A stretch of DNA of 64,000 bases from Seohaeicola saemankumensis (GCF_042678485.1 NZ_JBHTKR010000004.1:434001-498000); one strand, 5' to 3'; positions 40,853 through 50,229 are shown, numbered from the stretch's first letter. The notes: generated from the sequence alone by a model not told the origin. Numbers and translations are program-made.

Positions 40853-41413
40853 TCAGCTGGCGCGCAGCAGGTTGATCACCGTGTCGCCATAGCGGCGACT
40901 GTCCAGCAGGGTGACACCTTCGGGTGGCGTGATCGCGGCGCTTTCTTCCCAGACGATCAGCGCCTCGGGCGCGATCCAGCCTTGCGCCAGCGCCTGGGTC
41001 AGGGCCTGCTCGCCCAGGCCCTTTGCATAAGGGGGATCAAGGAAAACCAGATCGCAGGGCGCGCCGTCATTCGGGGGCAGGCGGCGCGCATCACGCTTGA
41101 TGATCCGCGTATCGGTTTCAGCACCGCACAGCGCGATGTTCTGCCGGATCAGCACCAGCGCCTTGGCACCGTCATCGACGAAGGTGATATGAGAGGCGCC
41201 GCGCGATAGCGCCTCGAGCCCCAGCGCGCCGGTGCCTGCGAACAGGTCCAGGACGCGCGCGCCGGTGATCGGATCGCCGAACCGGCCACCGGCCAGCATG
41301 TTGAACAGGCTTTCGCGGGTACGATCCGTTGTCGGCCGCAGATGCGCGCCGGGATCGCCCTTGCCCAGGGCCGCAAGGGCGCGGCCCCGAAAGCGGCCCG
41401 CGACGATCCTCAT
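40853..41413 (-). CDS. rsmD: 16S rRNA (guanine966-N2)-methyltransferase RsmD
   Basis: 186 residues. It methylates G966 of 16S rRNA using S-adenosylmethionine. Readable motifs are MRIVAGRFRGRALAAL at the N-terminus, RPTTDRTRESLFNML, the SAM loop VLDLFAGTGALGLEALSRGA near residue 50-70, and the catalytic DPPY in DLVFLDPPYAKG near 123. Length is as expected. The start overlaps the stop of the ferredoxin reductase gene by four bases. Confidence 0.95.
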   Translation of the reverse strand: MRIVAGRFRGRALAALGKGDPGAHLRPTTDRTRESLFNMLAGGRFGDPITGARVLDLFAGTGALGLEALSRGASHITFVDDGAKALVLIRQNIALCGAETDTRIIKRDARRLPPNDGAPCDLVFLDPPYAKGLGEQALTQALAQGWIAPEALIVWEESAAITPPEGVTLLDSRRYGDTVINLLRAS

Positions 41414-42621
41414 GCGGGAAGCAGCGATTTGAGAGGGATCTCGGGATCAGCGACGGCTTCTGGCGCGGGGGATTGGCCTGCCTCGATCAGGCGCTTGCCG
41501 ATCATATAGGCGCGCGGATCGTTCATCGCGTCCACGGCCAGCAGGGTATCGCCCCGGAAATACCAGACAGACTGGCTGCCCGGCTTGTCGCCGGGGCGTA
41601 CCACGGTACGGTCATAGCCTGCGTTCAGCCCCGCGATCTGGAGTTTCACGTCATACTGATCCGACCAGAACCAGGGTTTCGCGACATAGTCCTTGCCGGC
41701 GCCCATGATGTTTTCGGCCACGCATTCGGCCTGATCGATCGCGTTCGGCACGCTTTCCAGACGGATCCGCCCGCCTTTCCAAGGAAACGAGGCGCAATCC
41801 CCGGCCGCCCAGATCGCCGGGTCCGACGTGCGGCCCTGCGCGCCAACCTTGATGCCGTTGTCGATCTCCAGCCCCGCGGCCTCGGCCAGCGCGGTCGAAG
41901 GCGTGATGCCGACACCGACGATCACCAGATCGACGGCCAGTTCGGTGCCATCTGTCAGCCGCGCGCCGGTCACATGCCCCGCGCCAAGCAGGCGATCAAG
42001 CCCCACACCCTCGCGGATGGTCACGCCATGCCCTTGGTGCAGGGCGCGAAAATAGTCGGATGTCTCGGGCGCGGCCACCCTTTGCAGGATGCGGTCCGAC
42101 ATCTCGACCAGTGTGACCTCAAGCCCGCGCTTTGCCGCGACGGCAGCAGCCTCCAGCCCGATATAGCCGCCGCCCACGATTAGCGCGCGCTTGCCTTCCA
42201 CGACATGCGGCGCCATCGCATCGACATCGGCCAGATCGCGCACGACGAAAACGCCATCCAGCGTCCCGCCGATGCTGGCGGGCAGGCGGCGCGGATCCGA
42301 TCCGGTGGCAAGCACCAGGTGATCGTAGGGCATCACCTCGCTGTTCAGGGTGACGGTATGCGCCGCGCGGTCAATCCCGGTCACGCGGGTGTTCAGGCGC
42401 AGGTCGATCTGGTGTTCGGCATAGAAACTTTCAGGACGCAGGAACAATCGGTCCAGTGACATGTCACCCAGCAGGTAGGCTTTGGACAGCGGGGGGCGCT
42501 GGTAGGGCGGCACGGGTTCGGCGCCGATCAGGGTTATCCGTCCCTCAAAACCGGAATTGCGCAGCTTGGCGACAAGTGATGATCCGGCTTGCCCGGCCCC
42601 GACGACGACGACGTGCATCAT
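41410..42621 (-). CDS. FAD-dependent ferredoxin reductase-type oxidoreductase
   Basis: 403 residues from the ATG at 42621, preceded by AGGAG; the longer frame adds 83 unrelated residues. Two dinucleotide folds are seen: VVVVGAGQAGSSLVAKLR at the N-terminus for FAD and RALIVGGGYIGLEAAAVAA near residue 150 for NAD(P)H. A third block, GITPSTALAEAAGLE, leads to AIWAAGDCASFPWKG, which contacts FAD. This is the putidaredoxin/rhodocoxin reductase family, which feeds electrons to [2Fe-2S] ferredoxins of P450 or Rieske oxygenases. No such ferredoxin lies next to it. Confidence 0.9.
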   Translation of the reverse strand: MMHVVVVGAGQAGSSLVAKLRNSGFEGRITLIGAEPVPPYQRPPLSKAYLLGDMSLDRLFLRPESFYAEHQIDLRLNTRVTGIDRAAHTVTLNSEVMPYDHLVLATGSDPRRLPASIGGTLDGVFVVRDLADVDAMAPHVVEGKRALIVGGGYIGLEAAAVAAKRGLEVTLVEMSDRILQRVAAPETSDYFRALHQGHGVTIREGVGLDRLLGAGHVTGARLTDGTELAVDLVIVGVGITPSTALAEAAGLEIDNGIKVGAQGRTSDPAIWAAGDCASFPWKGGRIRLESVPNAIDQAECVAENIMGAGKDYVAKPWFWSDQYDVKLQIAGLNAGYDRTVVRPGDKPGSQSVWYFRGDTLLAVDAMNDPRAYMIGKRLIEAGQSPAPEAVADPEIPLKSLLPA

Positions 42622-42711
42622 CCCTGCTCCTTTTCGAAAGTATTGGTCTCGGATTGCGCGGCACCCTATATCCACGGAACCGGATAACGCAAACTCAAGG
42701 TGAGGAACAGG

Positions 42712-43200
42712 ATGACGATTTCGACCGGGGCAAAACTGCCCGACGCTAAACTTGTGAAGATGGGTGACAAAGGGCCGGAAGCGGTGGCTCTTGGTGAGAA
42801 GCTGAAGGGTCGCAAGGTTGCGATCTTTGCGGTTCCGGGGGCGTTTACCCCCACGTGCCATTCGGCCCATGTGCCGAGTTTCATTCGCACGAAGGATCAG
42901 TTCGCCGCCAAGGGCGTGGACGAGATCATCTGCATCAGCGTCAACGACCCCTTCGTGATGAAGGCATGGGGTGAGGCAACAGGCGCTACCGCCGCAGGCA
43001 TCACGATGCTGTCGGATGCCGCCAGCGAATTCACCAAGGCCATCGGCATGGATTTCGATGCGCCGCCCGCAGGGCTGGTTGCGCGGTCAAAGCGCTACGC
43101 GATGCTGGTCGAAGATGGTGTGGTCAAGGTTTTCCACCCCGAGGAAAGCCCCGGCACCTGCGAGATCTCGGGTGGCGAGTCCCTGCTGGCCGCGATCTGA
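42712..43200 (+). CDS. Peroxiredoxin, Prx5/PrxII type
   Basis: 162 residues from the ATG at 42712 (GAGGA 8 bases upstream). It reduces hydrogen and organic peroxides, in this group usually with glutathione or thioredoxin. The peroxidatic Cys lies in PGAFTPTCHSAHVPSF near residue 48, matching the PxxxTxxC pattern; no resolving Cys is obvious nearby. VDEIICISVNDPFVMKAWGE and the late CEISGGESLL tail are typical of Prx5-like proteins. It is divergent from the ferredoxin reductase gene and ends at a strong terminator. Confidence 0.93.
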   Translation: MTISTGAKLPDAKLVKMGDKGPEAVALGEKLKGRKVAIFAVPGAFTPTCHSAHVPSFIRTKDQFAAKGVDEIICISVNDPFVMKAWGEATGATAAGITMLSDAASEFTKAIGMDFDAPPAGLVARSKRYAMLVEDGVVKVFHPEESPGTCEISGGESLLAAI

Positions 43201-43217
43201 TCCCTTGCCGTCAAGGC

Positions 43218-43253
43218 AAAACCCCCGCCTGCATCGCCAGGCGGGGGTTTTTT
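43218..43253. terminator. Terminator between the peroxiredoxin and mscS genes
   Basis: A 14-bp perfect stem, A4 plus CCCCCGCCTG (43222-43231) with CAGGCGGGGG (43238-43247) plus T4, and a 6-base loop, followed by six T. It lies after the peroxiredoxin stop and touches the stop codon of the convergent mscS gene, so it can serve both. Confidence 0.9.
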
Positions 43254-44094
43254 ATGCCGCGTTGATCATCGTCCTTGTGGGGAACGGGATGTCGATCCCG
43301 CCGGCGTCCAGCGCTTCCTTCACGGCGCGCTTCATATCCGCCTGATACTGGAAATAATCGCCCGAGGCGCACCAGACCCGCACCAGGAAATCGACCGAGA
43401 AGTCGCCAAGGTTGTTGACCTGGAAGAAGGGCGCGGGATCGGTCCTGGACCGTGGATCGGCCATGATCGTATCGCGGATGATGGTTTCGGCCTTCTTCAG
43501 ATCCGCGTCATAGGACACGCCAAAAACCCATTCCGCGCGCCGCGTGTCATAGGCGGAATAGTTCACGATGACGTTGCCCCAAACCTGGCTGTTGGGGATG
43601 ATCACCTGCACATTGCCTACCGACGACAGTTCGGTGAAGTTAAGCGAGATTTCCTGCACCGTTCCCGATTGGCCGGCCACTTCGACGAAATCGCCGTTCT
43701 TGAAAGGCCGGAACAGGATGATCATCACACCTGCCGCCACGTTCGACAAAGTGCCCTGCAACGCCAGACCGATGGCCAGACCGGCGGCACCGATCACGGC
43801 CACGATGGATGTGGTCTGGATCCCGAAAGTGTTCAGCACGAACAGCGCCGTGAAAGCCAGGATGACGTAGCGCAGGATGTTTCCCAGGAAACTGAACAGC
43901 GTGCCGTCCAGCCGCTTGTAGCGCCGTGACAGCCCGATGACCCTGTTGCGCGCCCAGCTTGCCACGATGAACCCGCCCAGAACCAGCGCCAGCGCCCCCA
44001 CGACCGATCCGGCCAGAGAGGCCAGGAATTCAAGGGTCAGCACATCCGCCAATGTGGTGCCGTTCCAGATTTCGGTGTTCATCAACTCTTGCAT
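43252..44094 (-). CDS. Small-conductance mechanosensitive channel (MscS family)
   Basis: 280 residues from the ATG at 44094; an ATG four codons later is also possible. It opens under membrane tension to release solutes on osmotic downshock. Three helices occupy about residues 25-130, the third being the pore helix with IGAAGLAIGLALQGTLSNVAAGV. The beta domain follows with FRPFKNGDFVEVAGQSGTV and NVQVIIPNSQVWGNVIVNY, both canonical. Length matches the short E. coli MscS form. It is the last gene of a minus-strand run starting with the RidA gene. Confidence 0.93.
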   Translation of the reverse strand: MQELMNTEIWNGTTLADVLTLEFLASLAGSVVGALALVLGGFIVASWARNRVIGLSRRYKRLDGTLFSFLGNILRYVILAFTALFVLNTFGIQTTSIVAVIGAAGLAIGLALQGTLSNVAAGVMIILFRPFKNGDFVEVAGQSGTVQEISLNFTELSSVGNVQVIIPNSQVWGNVIVNYSAYDTRRAEWVFGVSYDADLKKAETIIRDTIMADPRSRTDPAPFFQVNNLGDFSVDFLVRVWCASGDYFQYQADMKRAVKEALDAGGIDIPFPTRTMINAA

Positions 44095-44125
44095 CGGTCT
44101 TCCCTGGGTTTGCGTCGGGGTTGGT

Positions 44126-44416
44126 TCACAGGCTGTCCATCTTGCGCGCCAGCTTTGCGTCAAGCGCCGAAAGCCCATCCACGTCATGCGTGGTCAGAAC
44201 GACCGTCACGGTCTTGTAGACATTCGACCATTCGGGGTGATGGTTCCATTTTTCAGCCCAGAGGGCCGCCTGTGTCATCCAGCCAAAGGCTTCCGTGAAA
44301 TCCTTGAACTGGAAAGTCTTGGTGATGGCATCGCGGTCGTCGACCATCTGCCAGCCGGTTTCGAACAAGGGGGCCAATATTGTCTTGCGGCCCGTATCGC
44401 TGAGGCGTTCGGTCAT
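44126..44416 (-). CDS. phhB: Pterin-4a-carbinolamine dehydratase
   Basis: 96 residues. It dehydrates 4a-hydroxytetrahydrobiopterin and so recycles the pterin cofactor of aromatic amino acid hydroxylases. The family motif is visible in WAEKWNHHPEWSNVYKTVTV (two catalytic His, then the conserved Pro-Glu-Trp), followed by LTTHDVDGLSALDAKLA. No phenylalanine hydroxylase gene is nearby; in many bacteria the protein acts in molybdopterin metabolism or as a moonlighting factor. The start overlaps the DUF482 gene stop by four bases. Confidence 0.93.
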   Translation of the reverse strand: MTERLSDTGRKTILAPLFETGWQMVDDRDAITKTFQFKDFTEAFGWMTQAALWAEKWNHHPEWSNVYKTVTVVLTTHDVDGLSALDAKLARKMDSL

Positions 44417-45600
44417 TCCTGTTCCTCCACTTGCGTCTTTCTGAACGGACCATAAGCCGTCAGAACCTCGATGTCTTCTGTGACGGCACGGCGTTCCGCC
44501 TCAAGGTAGCGGGCGACGGCATCGGCAAAGCCAGGCTCCCGGATCCAGTGCAGGGAATGGATGGGCACCGGCAGATAGCCACGTGCCAGCTTGTGTTCGC
44601 CCTGCGCGCCGGCCTCGACCCTTGCCATCCCCTTTGCGATCGCGAAATCCATCGCCTGATAATAACACAGTTCGAAATGAAGGCAGGGATGATCCTCGAT
44701 GCAGCCCCAGTAGCGGCCATACAAGGCCTGCCGCCCGATGAAGTTCAGCGCACCGGCGACCGGCACACCGTCGCGCATGGCCAGCACAAGCAGCATGTCC
44801 TTCCGCATCGTGTCATGCGCGATGTCGAAGAAACGACGCGTCAGATAGGGCGTGCCCCATTTGCGTGCGCCCGTATCCTGATAGAACCGCCAGAAATGAT
44901 CCCAGTGCCATTTTTCGATCTGGTCGCCGGTCAGGGCCATGATTTGCCCACCGAAGGCTTGCGCGCGCTCGCGTTCCTTGCGGATCATCTTGCGCTTGCG
45001 CGAGGATAGCGAAGCCAGAAACCCGTCGAAATCGGGATAATTCGCGTTTTCCCAATGATATTGCTGGGTGATGCGATGCATCAGGCCCATCGTCGCGCCG
45101 GCCTCTGCCTCGGCCTTGGTGCAGAAGGTGACATGCAATGAGGACAGGCTGTTCTTGTCCGTCAACTCCACCGCGCCCTGAACCAGTGCGACCTGTCCGG
45201 CCTGTTCAAATCCGGCTCGGGTCAGGAAACGCCGTCCCGTGGCGGGCGTGAAGGGCACGGCGATCTGAAGCTTGGGGTAATAGCGCCCGCCCGCGCGTTC
45301 ATAGGCATGCGCCCAGTTGTGATCAAAGATATATTCGCCCTGGCTGTGCGATTTGGCATACATCGGGGCGCAGGCGATCAGTTTGCCGTCTTGCCGCGCG
45401 ACCAGATGGCGTGGCTGCCAGCCTGATCCGGTGCCCACCGATCCGCTGTCCTCCAGCGCCTTGAGAAAGCGCCAGGTCGTGAACGGATCGTTCGGGGCGC
45501 CGCCATCGGCTGCTTCCGGACAGGCGCAGGCGTCCCACGCGGGCTGCGGGATCTCTGACAAGCCGTTCAGCATGTCGATCTCGATCATGTCGTCACTCAT
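44413..45600 (-). CDS. DUF482 / peptidogalycan-type N-acetyltransferase
   Basis: 395 residues. The DUF482 pattern (GNAT-like, FemAB-related) is visible: AWDACACPEAADGGAPNDPF near residue 22, FDHNWAHAYERAGGRYYPKL, the central RKRKMIRKERERAQAFG, and late blocks YRFYQDTGARKWGTPYLTRRF-like FWRFYQDTGARKWGTPYLTR and GCIEDHPCLHFELCYYQAMD. The acyl acceptor is unknown, though peptidoglycan or lipid modification is often proposed. It is translationally coupled to phhB and lies 52 bases downstream of the GDPD gene. Confidence 0.87.
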   Translation of the reverse strand: MSDDMIEIDMLNGLSEIPQPAWDACACPEAADGGAPNDPFTTWRFLKALEDSGSVGTGSGWQPRHLVARQDGKLIACAPMYAKSHSQGEYIFDHNWAHAYERAGGRYYPKLQIAVPFTPATGRRFLTRAGFEQAGQVALVQGAVELTDKNSLSSLHVTFCTKAEAEAGATMGLMHRITQQYHWENANYPDFDGFLASLSSRKRKMIRKERERAQAFGGQIMALTGDQIEKWHWDHFWRFYQDTGARKWGTPYLTRRFFDIAHDTMRKDMLLVLAMRDGVPVAGALNFIGRQALYGRYWGCIEDHPCLHFELCYYQAMDFAIAKGMARVEAGAQGEHKLARGYLPVPIHSLHWIREPGFADAVARYLEAERRAVTEDIEVLTAYGPFRKTQVEEQE

Positions 45601-45652
45601 GGCGGCGTGCCCTCTTCATGCGACCTTCTATCTGGGTCGGCGGATGGGCCGA

Positions 45653-46420
45653 TCAAGCCGGGATCGCGGCAGAGTAACCCTCGAAGGTGACATTATGGGC
45701 AACCTGCCTTGCCTCGGTCTCGGCTTCGGCGGACTTGATCGTCCAGCACAGGATGACCGCCCCGCGCGCCTTGAGGTCGGCCACGCGCGTCGCGCCCAGA
45801 TCGCAGGCTTCGTGGCTGATGAAGCAGGCCTTGGCCGCGTCGTAATCCGGGATATCGCGCAGTCGCGTCCGCGTGCCGGGGGGCAGAAGCGGCCAGTCTT
45901 CCGCGTTGAAGTCACAGGTCGTCAGACCGCGGGGAACATCAGGGGCCAGCCCCGCCATGGCGATCATGGAATGCGGATTGAAGGACATGACGGCAACCGC
46001 CCCTGCATAGTCCCCAAGGACACGCGCCGCGGCGGCCTCAAGCGCGCCGACATTCGCGCCCATGGCCCCGTCCTGGTCCTTGATCTCGATCAGCAGGGGT
46101 GTGCGCCCCGCGACCTGCTGCAGTACCTGGGCCAGGGTCGGGATGGTGTCAGTGCCGCCCTTGAGCCGGATTTGCCCAAGTTCCGCAGCGCTGCGCTGGC
46201 GGACTGGCCCCGTCTGATCGGTCAGACGCTTGAGGTCATAGTCATGAAAAACCATGGCCTGGCCGTCAGATGACAGCTGCAGATCAATCTCTATGCCATA
46301 TCCGGCCTGGCACGCGGCTTCGATTGCGGCAGGCGAGTTTTCCGGGCGGCCTGCCGTGATGTCATGCAGGGCGCGATGCGCGATCGGGGCCTTCAGAAAG
46401 GCATCGGGCAGGCGGTTCAT
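45653..46420 (-). CDS. Glycerophosphodiester phosphodiesterase family protein
   Basis: 255 residues. The TIM-barrel phosphodiesterase signature is readable: AHRALHDITAGRPENSPAAIEA near residue 15 (first catalytic His), GYGIEIDLQLSSDGQAMVFHDYDLKRL split across 55-80 (metal-binding Glu and Asp, second His). LIEIKDQDGAM, then a late AVILCWTIKSAEAETEARQ, complete the pattern. It hydrolyses glycerophosphodiesters to glycerol 3-phosphate and an alcohol and should be cytoplasmic, as there is no signal peptide. The start overlaps the RidA gene stop by four bases. Confidence 0.88.
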   Translation of the reverse strand: MNRLPDAFLKAPIAHRALHDITAGRPENSPAAIEAACQAGYGIEIDLQLSSDGQAMVFHDYDLKRLTDQTGPVRQRSAAELGQIRLKGGTDTIPTLAQVLQQVAGRTPLLIEIKDQDGAMGANVGALEAAAARVLGDYAGAVAVMSFNPHSMIAMAGLAPDVPRGLTTCDFNAEDWPLLPPGTRTRLRDIPDYDAAKACFISHEACDLGATRVADLKARGAVILCWTIKSAEAETEARQVAHNVTFEGYSAAIPA

Positions 46421-46881
46421 CTGATCTGGAAGATCGCTTCGATTTCGACGGCCACGCCCAGCGGCAGCGCGGCCGCGGACACGGCAGACCGTGAATGCCG
46501 ACCCATGTCGCCCAGTGCTTCCACCAGGAAATCCGAAGCGCCGTTGATGACTTTGGGTTGATCGGTGAAATCCGCAGTCGAATTGACGAAACCTGTCAGC
46601 TTGACCACACGCTCCAGCCGGTCGATGTCGCCGCCGCAGGCCGCCTTGAGCTGCGCCAGAAGGCTGATCGCGCAGGCCTTTGCCGCCGCCGCTCCGGCTT
46701 CGACATCCATGTTGTCGCCAAGCCGGCCCTTGATCAGCCCGTCGGGCCCGTTCGAAATCTGACCTGAAACAAATACCAGGTTGCCCGCCTGCACGAAGGG
46801 GACGTAATTCGCCGCCGGTGCGGGCGCAGAGGGCAGGGTTACTCCAAGCTCGGCAAGACGGGTTTCAATGGCGCTGGTCAT
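46417..46881 (-). CDS. RidA family protein
   Basis: 154 residues from the ATG at 46881, with GGAG seven bases upstream; the longer frame adds 26 basic residues unlike the family. RidA proteins hydrolyse reactive enamines/imines to ketoacids plus ammonia. This one belongs to the longer TdcF/YjgH-like branch (LVFVSGQISNGPDGLIKGRL, AKACAISLLAQLKAACGGD). The end has GRHSRSAVSAAALPLGVAVE, where the conserved Arg binds the carboxylate. It starts the five-gene minus-strand run ending with mscS. Confidence 0.9.
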   Translation of the reverse strand: MTSAIETRLAELGVTLPSAPAPAANYVPFVQAGNLVFVSGQISNGPDGLIKGRLGDNMDVEAGAAAAKACAISLLAQLKAACGGDIDRLERVVKLTGFVNSTADFTDQPKVINGASDFLVEALGDMGRHSRSAVSAAALPLGVAVEIEAIFQIR

Positions 46882-46988
46882 GGGAATTCTCCGTGTCACG
46901 GGTGATTTGCGCTGGACGCTACCGGGCTTCGTTGCAGAAGGAAACCGCAAACGAACCAAAGGCGTGATGCCCCGATATGAACGCAGGT

Positions 46989-48299
46989 CTATTCCTCGCG
47001 CAGGGCCCTGCCGATACTGTCGGCCAGCGGCCTCAACAGATATTGCAGGGCTGTCCGGTCGCCGGTGCGCAGGAAGGCGTCAACCTGCATACCGGGGATC
47101 AAAACCGTTCCTTCGGGCAGGCCAGCCGTTTCCGACGCATTCAGGACAATCGTGGCGCGGTAGAAAAACCGCCCCGATGCGGAATCGGCAAAGGCGTCGG
47201 CCGATATGCGCGCGACTGTTCCCGACAGGGCAGATGAGCGATGATGTTGCAGCGCGGGAAAGCGCAAGGTGACGGACTGGCCGGGAAAGACGCGGCCCAC
47301 ATGCAGCGGATCGATCTGCGCTGTCACGATCAATGGCCGATCCTGCGGTATGATCGACAGGATCGGATCGGCAGGCCGCAGAACCGCGCCGTCCGAGTGA
47401 ACCTGCAAGCCGTGGATGATCCCTGCGACCGGCGCGCGGACATCCAGCCGTTCCAGCCGCGCGACCAGGGCGCGGTGTTTCTCACGCAGGTCAAGCTCTT
47501 GTGGTCGCAGCGCATCGAGGCGCGTGATCGCGTCTTTGCGCAGGGTGTCATGCAGTTGAAGCATCTCGACCCGTGTTTGCGCGATCCGGCTTTCGGCTTC
47601 GGCGGTCTGGGCCTCCACCGCGCCGATGGCCCCGGTCAACGCGGCCGATTCCCGTTCCAGGGCAAGAACACGGCTGGCCTGGGCCAGGCTCCGGTCAAGC
47701 AAGGCGGTCTGATTGGCAAGCTCCTGTGTGATCAGGTCCTGCTGCTGCGTCAATGCAAGGCGCTGTGCTGTCAGCCCCGCGATCTGCTTGTCGATCTGCC
47801 GGATCCGCAGGTCAAGCTGGCTGGCCTGTCGGTCCCGCGCGCCGCGCCGCGCCACCATCAACGCATGCTGCCCGTCAACAAGGCTTGCGATGCCGGGGTT
47901 TCGACGCGCAGCCGCCAGAAGAGCAGGGTCGAAGACTGGCTCTGCAAGGCCGTCACGCTCGGCTTCGCTGCGACCACGGCGGGCCATGATGTCGAACAGT
48001 TCCGCCTCCAGCAGGGTCTTTTCCGATACGAGTGCCCGGCCATCAATGCGCAGCAGGATCTGACCTGCCTGAACGGGCATGCCCTCCTCGACAAGGATTT
48101 CGCGGATCGGACCGCCATCGGGATGCTGCACCAGTTGCCGGTTCCGCTCCACCTCGATCCGGCCGTTGACAACGATCGCCCCTGAAATGCTGGCGAAGGC
48201 GGCCCAGGTCCCGAAGCCGCCCAGCAAGACAAGCAGCGCCAGCAGACCGATCAACACGGGCCGACCTGTCGGAAAGCGTGATGCCGCGTCAACGGTCAC
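46989..48299 (-). CDS. Type I secretion periplasmic adaptor, HlyD family
   Basis: 436 residues. It links an inner-membrane ABC exporter to an outer-membrane TolC-type channel. One helix near residues 17-38 (VLIGLLALLVLLGGFGTWAAF) is followed by a lipoyl-type half (VNGRIEVERNRQLVQHPDGG, REILVEEGMPVQAGQILLRI). A long coiled-coil hairpin spans about residues 130-260, and a second lipoyl half has VDVRAPVAGIIHGLQVHSDG-like LDVRAPVAGIIHGLQVHSDG. The C-terminal beta-barrel ends in LIPGMQVDAFLRTGDRTALQ. The start overlaps the exporter gene stop by four bases. Confidence 0.93.
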   Translation of the reverse strand: MTVDAASRFPTGRPVLIGLLALLVLLGGFGTWAAFASISGAIVVNGRIEVERNRQLVQHPDGGPIREILVEEGMPVQAGQILLRIDGRALVSEKTLLEAELFDIMARRGRSEAERDGLAEPVFDPALLAAARRNPGIASLVDGQHALMVARRGARDRQASQLDLRIRQIDKQIAGLTAQRLALTQQQDLITQELANQTALLDRSLAQASRVLALERESAALTGAIGAVEAQTAEAESRIAQTRVEMLQLHDTLRKDAITRLDALRPQELDLREKHRALVARLERLDVRAPVAGIIHGLQVHSDGAVLRPADPILSIIPQDRPLIVTAQIDPLHVGRVFPGQSVTLRFPALQHHRSSALSGTVARISADAFADSASGRFFYRATIVLNASETAGLPEGTVLIPGMQVDAFLRTGDRTALQYLLRPLADSIGRALREE

Positions 48300-50047
48300 G
48301 GTGCCCGGACCCCCATGGATTGCCGTTGCGGCAGGCGAAGATCTGTCGGGTTGTCCAGAACATCCCGCAGGATGTCGTCACGCGGGCCGAAGGCCACGCG
48401 CTGACCGCTGTCGATCACAAGGATAAGGTCGCATTCTTCGATGGCCGTGGGCCGATGTGTCATGATCAGAACGGAATGCCCCGCGGCTTTCATCGCGCGG
48501 ATGGTGCGGTTCAGGGCGCTGGCGCCTTCATTGTCCAGATGCGCGTTCGGCTCGTCCAGAACAAGCAGGACAGGATTTTCAAACAGGGCGCGTGCCAGCC
48601 CTATCCGCTGGATCTGCCCCCCTGACAATCCGCCCCCGTCAGCGTTGATCCGGGTCTCGTAGCCCTGTGGCAGGCGCAGAATCATGTCATGCGCCCCTGC
48701 CTTGCGGGCGGCCGCCACCACCTTGTCGGATTCAGGTGCGGGCAGGAGGTGGGCGATATTCTCGGCGATGGTGCCGTCGAACAGGTCGACCCGTTGCGGC
48801 AGATAGCCGATATGCCGGCAAAGGCTGGCGGGATCATATTGGTCCAGCGTCGCGCCATCCAGTCGGATCGCCCCAGTGATCGGGGACCAGACATTCGTCA
48901 GCGCGCGCGCCAGCGCGGATTTGCCTGCGCCCGAGGGTCCGATCACGCCAATCGCCTGACCGGGCAGCACGGCAAAGTTCACCATCCTCAGAATTGGCTG
49001 TGTCGCGCCGGGTGGAATGACGGTTAGCGCCTGCACGTCAAGCCGTGCCGCTGGTGAGGGCAGTACAAGCCGGGGTGGCGCGGCCGGCATGTCGGTCAGA
49101 AGGCGGGTCAGATCTTGCCACCCGCGCTTTGCATCCGCGAACAGGGGCCAACTGCCGATCACCTGCTCGACAGGGGCGAGGCCGCGCGCCAGCAGGATCG
49201 ACGCCGCAATCATCGTGCCGGTGCTGATCTCATCCCTGATGACCAGCCAGGCACCCAATCCCAGCATGGCCGACTGCAGAAACAGGCGGGATGTTTTCAG
49301 CGCCACGGTCAGGCTTCCGCCGACGTCTGCCGCATGGACATGCATCGACAACGCCTGGTCACGCGCCGCATGCCAGCGGGCGAATGCCTGTTCCCGCAGG
49401 CCAACGCCGTAGACCGTTTCGACCGAAGCGCCGACCTGTGTTCCGAAAGCCAGCGCGCTCGCCGCCGCATTGTTGGCGCTGACAAGAGAGTGCCGCGTGC
49501 GGATCTGGTTGATCATCGCCAGAAGAACCAGAAATGCCCCGCCGCCAACCGCCAGGGCGCCCAGCCAGGGGTGAAGCAGCGCGATGCCGATTGCGAAGAT
49601 CGGCACCCATGGCAGATCGAAAAGGGCCAGCAAGGCCTGGGATGTCAAAAGCCGTTGAACCGTCTCAAGCTGATGCGGCCCGGAGGGCTGTTGCGCGGCG
49701 AGGGCTTGCCCCTTGGTCAACCTGTCGCGCAGCATCGCGTCAAAGACACCCCGTTCCATCCTGTGCTGGAACCGCGCGCCGATCCTGACCATGATCCGAC
49801 CCCTTGCGTGATCCAGAACACCCATCACGGCATAAAGAAACCCGGCAAGGACAGTCAGGGCGACAAGCGTTGGCAGGGACTCGCTGACAAGTACCCTGTC
49901 ATAGACCTGAAGCATGTAGATCGGGCCGGTAAGGACCAGAAGATTGGTGAAGATGCTGAACAGTGCCACCCACCACATAAGCCCCAAACTGGCCTGCCGT
50001 GCCGCGCGCAATTCGGAAAGGCCGGGAAGGTTATCTGCTGTTCGCAT
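48296..50047 (-). CDS. Type I secretion ABC exporter (permease/ATPase, PrtD type)
   Basis: 583 residues. Six helices occupy about 20-300, with the family block LFDLPWVPIFAIGIALLHPW and the LTGPIYMLQVYDRVLVSESL opening. The ATPase part has Walker A GPSGAGKSALARAL near residue 370, Q-loop YLPQRVDLFDGTIAENI, signature LSGGQIQRIGLARALF and Walker B VLLVLDEPNAHLD. It lacks the C39-like N-terminal domain of HlyB and matches the PrtD/AprD/LapB-like group that exports RTX proteins. With the HlyD protein it forms a near-complete system; neither a TolC gene nor an RTX substrate is in the window. Confidence 0.93.
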   Translation of the reverse strand: MRTADNLPGLSELRAARQASLGLMWWVALFSIFTNLLVLTGPIYMLQVYDRVLVSESLPTLVALTVLAGFLYAVMGVLDHARGRIMVRIGARFQHRMERGVFDAMLRDRLTKGQALAAQQPSGPHQLETVQRLLTSQALLALFDLPWVPIFAIGIALLHPWLGALAVGGGAFLVLLAMINQIRTRHSLVSANNAAASALAFGTQVGASVETVYGVGLREQAFARWHAARDQALSMHVHAADVGGSLTVALKTSRLFLQSAMLGLGAWLVIRDEISTGTMIAASILLARGLAPVEQVIGSWPLFADAKRGWQDLTRLLTDMPAAPPRLVLPSPAARLDVQALTVIPPGATQPILRMVNFAVLPGQAIGVIGPSGAGKSALARALTNVWSPITGAIRLDGATLDQYDPASLCRHIGYLPQRVDLFDGTIAENIAHLLPAPESDKVVAAARKAGAHDMILRLPQGYETRINADGGGLSGGQIQRIGLARALFENPVLLVLDEPNAHLDNEGASALNRTIRAMKAAGHSVLIMTHRPTAIEECDLILVIDSGQRVAFGPRDDILRDVLDNPTDLRLPQRQSMGVRAP

Positions 50048-50229
50048 GCCACATTTCCCGCCAATTGCACCAAGAGTTGACCGTTCGTTTCCGCACTGCT
50101 CTTCCGTCTGCGGCTTGGACGGTATAATGGAATGTCCTAACTTCGGGTTAGCGGCGCCGGCGGAATACCCTCAACAGGTGCGCCGCATACCTCAGATTTA
50201 CCGGTCATTTGCCGGGAACTTCAGATCAA

